Position numbers and translations under genes: made by a program
The notes under the pieces: model-generated
Databases searched by the model: none
What the model was told of the DNA's origin: nothing
What the model saw: only the letters and a program-made list of their open reading frames with translations
Shown here: positions 52,465 through 59,509 of the stretch, one piece after another
Layout: each line of letters starts with the position of its first letter
Position numbering within the stretch: position 1 is the stretch's first letter
Assembly (NCBI GenBank): GCA_009840625.1
Contig: VXNJ01000001.1
Location: 310,001-374,000 of the forward strand
DNA: 64,000 nucleotides
DNA from: Chloroflexota bacterium
Lineage (GTDB): Bacteria > Chloroflexota > UBA11872 > VXNJ01
Direction: 5' to 3'

Positions 52465-52490
52465 GGGGCCGCATCTTGCGATGCGGCCCC
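52465..52490 (-). terminator. Hairpin after the second solute-binding protein gene
   Basis: GGGGCCGCATC/GATGCGGCCCC with a TTGC loop, 40 bases past the stop at 52530. It is nearly the same sequence as the hairpin at 50748. A second small stem (CGGGGT/ACCCCG) lies between it and the gene. No U-run follows. Confidence 0.5.
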
Positions 52491-52529
52491 GAAGGATTTT
52501 TCGGGGTTCAGTGACCCCGAACGATCGTT

Positions 52530-54011
52530 CTAGAGGTATCCGCCGGTGAGCGGGTTCGGGAACGGATTTGAGACCGGATCGTCGGCTTCCAGGGCCCGGT
52601 CCAGGGAGGCCTGAGCCTCCGCATTGAACGTTGCCTGGGCATCGGCGGGATCTTGCCCGCCGAGGATGACCGCTTCCTGGATCTTGCCGAACTGGGTCCA
52701 GATCTCCGCCGTCGCCGGGCCGAAGTAGAACGCGAATGAGTTCTTCTGCCCGTCAATGAACGGCTGGGTACCCGGGATGGCGTTGCGGTAGGCCGTGTAG
52801 ACGACCGAGTCGCGGAACGAGAACCGCGGCGGGATCTGCCCGAACGCGGTGCACCAGATCGAGTCGTTCTCGGGGTCATTGCCGATGAAGTTGGTAAAGT
52901 GCCAGCCGCCCTCGGTGTTCTTACCGCCGGTCGGCATCTGCAGCGCTCCGTATCCGATCGGGTTCAGGTCCGAAAGCGGACCGCGCGGCAGCAGGGCGAC
53001 CCGCCCCACTTCGACGCCCAGGTTCTGAACCGAGTTCTGCAACCGCGAGGGGTACGCCACGTAGTGGCCGATCAGCCCGGTGCCGTAGTCGTTGGTCTGC
53101 CCGGTCTCGTTCTGAGACTTGAAGTTGGTGATTTCTTCATCGACAAACCGCTTGATCCACGCGAAATAGTTGCTGTATTCGGCCGAGTCCAACAGAGTCT
53201 TGGTTCCGTCGTCGGTCACCGCGTGGGCGCCGAAGCGGAAGAACAAGCCGGCCGAACCGTTGCCGGTTGCGGTTGCCGGGACTGTCGGGAAGGAAATTCC
53301 GGTTATCTCGTCGCTGACTGAGTGGACGCGGGCAGCGTTTTCATACAGATCCTCGGTCGTTTCAGCCGGAACATCCGGGTCGAGACCGGCTGCACGGTAG
53401 AGGTCCGCGTTGTAGTAGAGCGACTGGGTGCCGGAGTTGACCGGCATCGCCCACATCTTGCCGCGCCAGGTAATCGTCTGCGTAATCGACGGAACGAAGT
53501 CCCGGGATTGGATCTCGGGATCGAACTGGTCCATGTCGTGCATTACGCCGCGGCGGTAGAAGTTGTTCACCAGGATTGAGCCACCAACGCGCACCACGTC
53601 CGGCGGGGTGCCGGAGGCGATTGCGGCGGTCAGCTTGACGTTGAGCTCGCCGTTGGGGACCAGGATCGGGTCCAGCTTGAAGGCGTCCTGCTGGCGGTGG
53701 TAATGCCCCACCACGTTCTTCTCGAAGTTTTCCTGTTGGGTGGCCTGGTTGAACCAGATGTTGGTCACCTGGGTGACCGGTGCCGGTGCTGCGACTGGCA
53801 CTTCGATAGTCACCACTCGCTCGGTAACCGTGGTTTCGCCCGGGATCTCGACTTCGACGATCTGGGTCTCGCCGGCGACCTCGACGGTCACCACTTTTTC
53901 GACCTCGACGACCTCGGTCTCGCCACATCCGGCCAGGGCCGCGGTCGTGGCCAGGCCGGCGGCGCCGGTCGCGGCGGCTCGCAGGGCGGTCCTGCGGCTT
54001 ATCTTCCGCAT
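52530..54011 (-). CDS. ABC-type sugar/solute-binding lipoprotein (copy 2)
   Basis: A 493-residue protein, exactly the length of its neighbour and highly similar throughout. ISRRTALRAAATGAAGL is the Tat signal and LAGC the lipobox, followed by the same Val/Glu-rich linker. Differences concentrate in the central part (about residues 225-300: FPTVPATATGNGSAGLFF against FATKPIATTGATSTGWSM in copy 1), which should shape ligand choice. GGAGGAA lies 6 bases before the ATG at 54011. Tandem duplication followed by divergence of the binding site is the simplest reading. No permease adjoins. Confidence 0.92.
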   Translation of the reverse strand: MRKISRRTALRAAATGAAGLATTAALAGCGETEVVEVEKVVTVEVAGETQIVEVEIPGETTVTERVVTIEVPVAAPAPVTQVTNIWFNQATQQENFEKNVVGHYHRQQDAFKLDPILVPNGELNVKLTAAIASGTPPDVVRVGGSILVNNFYRRGVMHDMDQFDPEIQSRDFVPSITQTITWRGKMWAMPVNSGTQSLYYNADLYRAAGLDPDVPAETTEDLYENAARVHSVSDEITGISFPTVPATATGNGSAGLFFRFGAHAVTDDGTKTLLDSAEYSNYFAWIKRFVDEEITNFKSQNETGQTNDYGTGLIGHYVAYPSRLQNSVQNLGVEVGRVALLPRGPLSDLNPIGYGALQMPTGGKNTEGGWHFTNFIGNDPENDSIWCTAFGQIPPRFSFRDSVVYTAYRNAIPGTQPFIDGQKNSFAFYFGPATAEIWTQFGKIQEAVILGGQDPADAQATFNAEAQASLDRALEADDPVSNPFPNPLTGGYL

Positions 54012-54078
54012 GTGTTTTTCCTCCAAATTAAAAGCAGGGTGCCAAGTCTTCCCCAGCACCCATTACAAACGTCAAGTT

Positions 54079-54108
54079 AACATACGCTCCCCGGTCGGCC
54101 CAAATCAA
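54079..54108 (-). promoter_or_regulatory. Candidate promoter of the second solute-binding protein gene
   Basis: On the minus strand TTGATT (54108-54103) and TATGTT (54084-54079) are 18 bases apart, followed by a leader of about 65 bases. A TTGACG hexamer nearby has no matching -10. Confidence 0.4.
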
Positions 54109-54158
54109 TTGCGGCTCGCATTCCGCTCCGAACTGTCCGGCGGGGCAAATGCCTTTGC

Positions 54159-55178
54159 CTATAGGGCGTCGGCGCGATAGCTGGCGCGGGTGGATTCGAA
54201 GCCCACCGCACCCAGGTCCTCGGGATCGACCCCAAGGCGGTCGCCAAGCAGGTCTTCGGCGGCGCGCACAACCGCCAGCGCGTCCATTTCGTGCAGTCGC
54301 AACAGGTATTCCGGGTCAGCTCCGTGGGCATACGTATCGCGCAGGCCGATCCGCACCAACTTGATCCCGATGCCCTCGTCGGCGATCTTCTCGGCCAGGG
54401 CGGAACCCAGACCCCCGGTAATCAGGTGGTTCTCGATCGAGATGGCGCCCAGCCGGCCGCGCCGCAGGGAGTCAGCGATCTGGGGGTCGTTGAACGGTTT
54501 CAGGGTCGAGATGTGGACGTGTTCAACACTTAGGCCGCGTTCCTTCAAGACTTCGACGGCCCTGATCGCGTGTTCGGTGATGAGGCCGGAGGAGAACACG
54601 GTCAGGTCCTCGCCCGCCGAGAGCCGCCGCACGCGATCGATCTGCAGCGGTTCATCGGTAGGGAACAGGCGCCGCATTCGTCCGCGGTTCATTCGTATGT
54701 AAACCGGACCCGGATGCTGATAGGCGGCTTCCAGGACCGATTCGATCTCGGTCGCGTCGCCGGCGTCGATAACAGTCATGTTGGGAATCGAACGCATCAG
54801 CGACACGTCGTCGATCGCATGGTGGGTCGCTCCGCCGGGAGATATGATTCCGGGCAGGAATCCGAGCATCTTCACCGGCAGGTTCGGGTATGCCACCGCC
54901 ATCTCGATCTGGTCGATGACCCGGCGGGTAGTGAACACCCCGAACGTGTGAACGTAGGGGATCAAGCCCTCTCGCGCCATTCCGCCGGCGAAGCCGATCA
55001 TGTTCTGTTCGGCCATGCCCAGCGATATGCAGCGCTCGGGATATAGGTCCCGGAACAGTCCCAGTTCGCAGGGCCGGGTCAGGTCGGCGGTAACCCCGTA
55101 GACGTCCGGGTGGGCGGCCGCAAAGCGCGGGAAATTGGAATGGTGCGGACGCAGGACGTAGTTCTCGGACTCGCTCAC
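54159..55178 (-). CDS. Transketolase-like C-terminal subunit
   Basis: A 339-residue protein covering the pyrimidine-binding and C-terminal domains of transketolase. DLTRPCELGLFRDLYPERCISLGMAEQNM contains the catalytic Glu (about residues 32-60), and ISPGGATHHAIDDVSLMRSIPNMTVIDAGDA (about 111-140) follows. With the N-terminal subunit upstream it forms a two-component transketolase-like enzyme for C2-ketol transfer, or a related TPP enzyme acting on unusual sugars. Its start overlaps the upstream stop by 4 bases (ATGA). Confidence 0.9.
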   Translation of the reverse strand: MSESENYVLRPHHSNFPRFAAAHPDVYGVTADLTRPCELGLFRDLYPERCISLGMAEQNMIGFAGGMAREGLIPYVHTFGVFTTRRVIDQIEMAVAYPNLPVKMLGFLPGIISPGGATHHAIDDVSLMRSIPNMTVIDAGDATEIESVLEAAYQHPGPVYIRMNRGRMRRLFPTDEPLQIDRVRRLSAGEDLTVFSSGLITEHAIRAVEVLKERGLSVEHVHISTLKPFNDPQIADSLRRGRLGAISIENHLITGGLGSALAEKIADEGIGIKLVRIGLRDTYAHGADPEYLLRLHEMDALAVVRAAEDLLGDRLGVDPEDLGAVGFESTRASYRADAL

Positions 55179-56119
55179 GATACCGCTCCTTCGAGCAGGC
55201 TGAGGCGACGTTCGAACCGCCGCTTTTCGTCCGGATCGCTAAATATCACGTAGTGGAGTTCCGGCAGGCGCGGTTCCAATTCGGGCATCCCGCACATGGG
55301 ATTGGTGCGGGCGACCACGAAAAGGGTCTTGCCGGGAACCCTTGCCTCGGGGATCGCGGTCAGCGCATCGATGTCGTTACCGTCGATTTCGAGCACGTTG
55401 GCCCCGAAAGCCTCGAGGCGTTCAACGATCGGCTCGGTCTGCATGATCGATTCCATCTCGCCGTCGCACTGCTGCCCGTTAACGTCGATGATCGCGGTCA
55501 GGTTGTCGATGCCGTGGAAGCTGCAGGAAGCGACCGTCTCCCAGGTCTGCCCCTCCTGCAGTTCGCCGTCGGACATGAAGATCCAGGTGTGGCCGGTCTC
55601 GCCCTTTTCGCGCCGCGCGAAGGCGATTCCGGCCGCCTGCGATAGCGACTGTCCGAACGAACCGGAGGTTACGGCGATCCCGGGCGAGTGCTCGGCGCCG
55701 ATCCGCTCCATCACGTGCCCGTCGACCTCCACCAGGTCCAAAGCGGCCGCATCCAGGCGGCCGACCTCGACCAGGACGCAATACAGCGAGAGCGAATAGT
55801 GAGTGGGCGAGAAGATGAATCGGTCCAGCTCGGGTGTATGGGGCCCGTTGTAGCGGTCACCGGGGAAATGACCGGGGTTGTCGGGTCCGGGGACCCCTGA
55901 ATAGGGCGGCGGCATCGGGGGCGCGATGCTCGGTCCGAGTCGCATGAGGCGGGTGTAGAGGACGGCCAGGATTTCAGCCGACGAGCAGGATTGCGATAGA
56001 TAGCCGCCGTCGAGTTCCAGTGATTTGCGAAGGCTGCGGCTGCGTATGCCGCGGGCGACCAGTGCGGGATCAATTTGGCCGGTTGCGGGACTGGCGGTTG
56101 AAGCGATTGATTCAGGCAA
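55175..56119 (-). CDS. Transketolase-like N-terminal subunit
   Basis: A 314-residue TPP-binding subunit. SQSCSSAEILAVLY (about 42), FSPTHYSLSLYCVL and the cofactor motif FMSDGELQEGQTWE (about 183-196), which has SDG in place of the usual GDG, are visible, with DVNGQQCDGE further on. It pairs with the C-terminal subunit. Split transketolases are common in archaea and in bacterial sugar-catabolic loci, so this may serve a peripheral sugar rather than central pentose-phosphate flux. It is 28 bases past the tRNA-Thr gene on the same strand. Confidence 0.9.
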   Translation of the reverse strand: MPESIASTASPATGQIDPALVARGIRSRSLRKSLELDGGYLSQSCSSAEILAVLYTRLMRLGPSIAPPMPPPYSGVPGPDNPGHFPGDRYNGPHTPELDRFIFSPTHYSLSLYCVLVEVGRLDAAALDLVEVDGHVMERIGAEHSPGIAVTSGSFGQSLSQAAGIAFARREKGETGHTWIFMSDGELQEGQTWETVASCSFHGIDNLTAIIDVNGQQCDGEMESIMQTEPIVERLEAFGANVLEIDGNDIDALTAIPEARVPGKTLFVVARTNPMCGMPELEPRLPELHYVIFSDPDEKRRFERRLSLLEGAVS

Positions 56120-56147
56120 AGGGCAGTTCCCCGGAGGCGATTGAGGG

Positions 56148-56220
56148 AGCCCACATCCGGAATTGAACCGGAGACCTCATTCTTACCAAGAATGCGCTCT
56201 TCCTACTGAGCTATGTGGGC
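56148..56220 (-). tRNA. tRNA-Thr (anticodon GGT)
   Basis: A complete 73-base cloverleaf on the minus strand: acceptor GCCCACA/TGTGGGC, D stem GCTC/GAGC, anticodon stem CATTC/GAATG with loop TTGGTAA, T arm TCCGG-TTCAATT-CCGGA, discriminator T. CCA is not encoded. Confidence 0.96.
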
Positions 56221-56322
56221 AAAGTGGGCGATCGGCGGGAGCCTAGGGATTTTAGGCGCAGGCAATTTGGGGGACCCGCCCCCGCATAATGTCCCCACGC
56301 AGTCGGTTCCTGCTATGTCCGG

Positions 56323-56522
56323 GGTTGTCCCTCGGCCGCGGCAATCGCGGCCCGGAACTCTCGAACGTCTGGGAATGCGGTGAGATTCCGCAGCGGACGC
56401 GCCACCGTGATTGGCGAGGCCAGCCGCACGCCACTGCCCGGATGACGCCGGAACGGCCGGTGCCCGGGCGGGAAGGGCGGCCAGGCCGCAACAAGAAGCC
56501 ATAAGCCGGGAGACCGAGCCGG
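56323..56522 (+). promoter_or_regulatory. Cobalamin riboswitch upstream of btuFCD
   Basis: The conserved core GGGAATGCGGTGAGATTCCG (56371-56390) is followed by CAGCGGACGCGCCACCGTGA (56391-56410), and the B12 box AAGCCGGGAGACCGAGCC lies at 56503-56520. These are the hallmark blocks of adenosylcobalamin-sensing riboswitches, in the right order and spacing. It fills most of the 412 bases between tRNA-Thr and btuF, about 110 bases before the btuF start. High cobalamin should shut off the transporter. The exact 5' boundary is approximate. Confidence 0.92.
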
Positions 56523-56632
56523 AACCGAAGCCCTCAGCGCCGCTCGCGAACCTGAAACAGCCCCGGAAGGGCACCAGCGGCCGGGCCGGCACTGGCGTTG
56601 GTGCGTCCGGCGGCGGATATGGCTTGACCCGG

Positions 56633-57571
56633 ATGCGATTCCAAAACGCCGGCCCGGCCCGGCTGATACTGTCGGTGCTTTTGGTTGCGATGACCGCGCT
56701 GCTGCTGGCCTGCGGGGCCGAACCGTCAACGGAGCACGCGCCCGCAACGGCCGTCCGGATCGACTCGGCCGGGCGATCGGTGGCGGTCCCGGTAAACCCG
56801 CAGCGGATAGTGTCGCTGGCCCCGAGCGCGAGCGAGCTCATATTTGCGCTGGGCGGTCAAGACCTGGTGATCGCAGTCGACGACTACAGTCCGCTGCCTC
56901 CTTCGCGTCCGGATCTGCCCCGGGTCGGGGCGTTCACGCTCGACTACGAATTGATCACCGCTCTCTCGCCGGACCTGGTGATTGGGGCCAACATCACCCC
57001 TTTGGAACAGATCGACCGAATCGGCGACCTTGGAATTCCGGTCTGGATAGTCGACAGCACGACCATCGCCGGCATCGCCCCGGCGCTCGCCAAACTGGCG
57101 GCGGCGATCGGGCGGACCGAAGCGGTCGCACCGCTGACCGCCGACCTGGCCCGGCGCCTGGAGCAGGTCTCGGCGGCAGTGGACGCCCAGTCCGAGCGAC
57201 CGGGAGTGTACTGGGAACTGGACGCGACCGATCCAACCCGACCGTTCGCCGCCGGGCCGGGATCACTGGCCGACGAGATCATCACGCTCGCCGGCGGCAG
57301 AAACGTGCTCGCAGATATCGGCGAACCCTACCCCCAGGTAAGCCTGGAAGCGATCGTCGCCCGCGATCCCGCGGTAATCGTGCTGGCCAACGCCCCCTGG
57401 GGGGTTGACCGGCAATCGCTGGCGCAGCGGCCCGCCTGGGCCGGGTTGAGCGCGTTGACCGACGACCGCGTTATCGAACTCAGTCCGCAACTGGCCGATG
57501 CCGGGGCGCGCGCAACCCCGGCGGTGTTCGACCTGATCGAATACCTCCAGCCCCGTTTTGCCTCCGACTGA
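56633..57571 (+). CDS. btuF: Cobalamin-binding periplasmic/lipoprotein component BtuF
   Basis: A 312-residue class III binding protein. A hydrophobic signal (about 10-25) ends in the lipobox LLAC, so it is a lipoprotein. The binding fold has PQRIVSLAPSASELIFALGG (about 53-72), TLDYELITALSPDLVIG and the C-terminal lobe beginning about 175. The open frame reaches further upstream, but the ATG at 56633 is right before the signal peptide and after the riboswitch. The riboswitch indicates vitamin B12 or a precursor as ligand rather than iron-siderophore. It overlaps btuC by 14 bases. Confidence 0.88.
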   Translation: MRFQNAGPARLILSVLLVAMTALLLACGAEPSTEHAPATAVRIDSAGRSVAVPVNPQRIVSLAPSASELIFALGGQDLVIAVDDYSPLPPSRPDLPRVGAFTLDYELITALSPDLVIGANITPLEQIDRIGDLGIPVWIVDSTTIAGIAPALAKLAAAIGRTEAVAPLTADLARRLEQVSAAVDAQSERPGVYWELDATDPTRPFAAGPGSLADEIITLAGGRNVLADIGEPYPQVSLEAIVARDPAVIVLANAPWGVDRQSLAQRPAWAGLSALTDDRVIELSPQLADAGARATPAVFDLIEYLQPRFASD

Positions 57572-58634
57572 TCCCGGCCTGCGGTCCAGACCGCGTCCGC
57601 CGGCCATCATCGCCCTGCTCGGCGCGGGCGCATTCGCCTTGCTGGCGGGCCTGCTGGGAGCGGCCTGCGGCGCGGTCGACCTGCTGCCTGCCTTCGGGAT
57701 CCGCTGGGCCGCGTCCTGCGGTGCCGACCGCATCGGACCGGGCGACGCCGAACTGGCGACCCGGATCCTGCTCCAGATCCGCCTGCCGCGACTAGCCGGT
57801 GGATTCCTGGTCGGCGCGGCGCTGGCCTCCGCCGGGGTCCTTTATCAGGGTCTGCTGCGAAACCCGCTGGCCGACCCGTTTATCGTCGGCGCCTCCGGCG
57901 GAGCGGCTTTGGGAATCGTGTGCGGACAAATCCTGCTGATCTATGCGGGGTTGCCCGCCGGCGGCGCGGCGTTGATCCCGGCGCTCGGGTTCGCGGGAGC
58001 GCTGGCTGCGGTCTGGCTGGTATTCCTGATCGCCGGCCGTCGCGGACGCCGGTCGAACAGCACCCTGGTTTTGACCGGTTTTGCGGTCAGCTCCCTGCTG
58101 GGCGCGCTGAACCTGCTCATCCTGCTGACGGCGCAGCCGCTGCGGGAACGCCTGCTGGAGTCGGTCAGCTGGATCCTGGGCGGTGTAAAGGTATCCGGCT
58201 GGACTCCGGTCGCGCTGGCCCTGCCGGCGATCGCCTTATGTGTCGCGCTGGGTTTCATGTTTGCCCGTCAGCTCGACTACCTGGCGCTGGGCGGAGCCGG
58301 GGCAGCCCGCCTTGGGGTAAGCGTCGGCCGCCTGCGTGTCGCGCTGCTGCTCGCCGCGTCGCTATTGACCGCCATCGCCGTGGCCCTGGCCGGAATCGTC
58401 GCCCTGGTCGGATTGCTGGTGCCGCACGCCGCGCGCCTGGTGTTGGGGCCCGCGAATCGGCTGTTGCTGCCGGTCGCCGCCATCCTGGGCGGCGCCTACC
58501 TGGTCCTAGTCGACCTGATCGCCAGAACCGCATTCGCACCGGCCGAAATCCCGGTCGGGATCCTGGCGGCGTTGCTTGGAACCCCGGTCTTTCTGTGGCT
58601 GCTGCGACGCGATCGATTTGGGTATGACTTCTAG
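57558..58634 (+). CDS. btuC: Cobalamin ABC transporter permease BtuC (FecCD family)
   Basis: A 358-residue permease with about ten helices. RLPRLAGGFLVGAALASAGVLYQGLLRNPLADPFIVGASGGA is the family block, of which RLPRL begins about residue 76. GIVALVGLLVPHAARLVLG (about 277-295) is the second signature, contacting the ATPase. A TTG start within the end of btuF is used. The dimer forms the membrane channel for B12 uptake. Confidence 0.92.
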   Translation: MPPTDPGLRSRPRPPAIIALLGAGAFALLAGLLGAACGAVDLLPAFGIRWAASCGADRIGPGDAELATRILLQIRLPRLAGGFLVGAALASAGVLYQGLLRNPLADPFIVGASGGAALGIVCGQILLIYAGLPAGGAALIPALGFAGALAAVWLVFLIAGRRGRRSNSTLVLTGFAVSSLLGALNLLILLTAQPLRERLLESVSWILGGVKVSGWTPVALALPAIALCVALGFMFARQLDYLALGGAGAARLGVSVGRLRVALLLAASLLTAIAVALAGIVALVGLLVPHAARLVLGPANRLLLPVAAILGGAYLVLVDLIARTAFAPAEIPVGILAALLGTPVFLWLLRRDRFGYDF

Positions 58635-59430
58635 CCGGTCGGCGATCGAGGTCCGGGGGCTGCGCCTGCGGAGGGGCGGGTTTCGGCTGCGAATCGACAG
58701 CCTGCGCGTGGAGCCCGGTGAGCTCGTGGTCCTGATCGGGCGGAACGGGGCCGGCAAATCGACCCTGCTCAACGCCGTTGGCGGTCAATTAAGGGCCGAC
58801 CGCGGTCAAATCGATATCTTTTCCCGGCCGCTGAGCGGGATTTCAGTGCGCAGGCAGGCCCTGCAAATGGCCGCGATTCCCCAGGAGTTCGAGATCCCGT
58901 TCGCGTTCAATGTGCGTGAAGTTGTCGAGTTCGGCCGCGCCCCTCATATGGGGTACTTCGGCCGGATGCGGTCCGGCGACCGCCGCGCGGTTTCGGCGGC
59001 GCTGGCCGAATGCGGCCTGGACCGGCTCGCCAGCCGGCCGCTGGGCGAGCTCTCTGGTGGCCAGCGGCGGCGCGTGGCCCTGGCCGTGGCCCTTGCCCAG
59101 GACACCCCGATCCTGCTCGCCGACGAACCGAGCGCGCACATGGACGTCGCCCGAATCTCCTGGTGCTGGAGCTTGTTGCTGGACCGCGCCCGGTCCGGGC
59201 GCGCGGTGCTGGCAGCAGCCCATGACCTGAACCTGGCGGCCGCGTTCGCCGACCGGATTTACCTGATCGGCGGCGGCCGGTTGATTTCCGCCGGCGACCC
59301 GGCGAGCGTTCTAAGCCGGCAGAACCTGGCGGCCGGATTCGGCGTGACGGCCCAGTTGGAGCAACTCGACGGCCGCCCGTACCTGACGCGCATAAACCCG
59401 ACTCGGCACGCCGCAGACGGCGACGACTGA
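58624..59430 (+). CDS. btuD: Cobalamin ABC transporter ATPase BtuD
   Basis: A 268-residue ABC ATPase. Walker A GRNGAGKST (about 39-47), Q-loop IPQEFEIPFAFNV (about 86), signature LSGGQRRR (about 142-149), Walker B ILLADEP (about 162-168) and H-loop AAHDLN are all present. It starts inside the last 11 bases of btuC. It powers BtuC and completes the riboswitch-controlled operon. It converges with the CAP-domain gene. Confidence 0.92.
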   Translation: MTSSRSAIEVRGLRLRRGGFRLRIDSLRVEPGELVVLIGRNGAGKSTLLNAVGGQLRADRGQIDIFSRPLSGISVRRQALQMAAIPQEFEIPFAFNVREVVEFGRAPHMGYFGRMRSGDRRAVSAALAECGLDRLASRPLGELSGGQRRRVALAVALAQDTPILLADEPSAHMDVARISWCWSLLLDRARSGRAVLAAAHDLNLAAAFADRIYLIGGGRLISAGDPASVLSRQNLAAGFGVTAQLEQLDGRPYLTRINPTRHAADGDD

Positions 59431-59509
59431 TTGCGGCGTCCGGCGGACGCACCCGCCCGGGGGAAGCAATAGCCGGGAGCCGGACGGCGGACGGACGCAG
59501 TGCCCGAGG

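Noticed and set aside
59460-59495. AGCCGGGAG-like string after btuD, resembling a second B12 box
   Set aside because: It lacks the GGGAA...GGACGCGCCAC core, lies between convergent genes, and overlaps small GC-rich stems.
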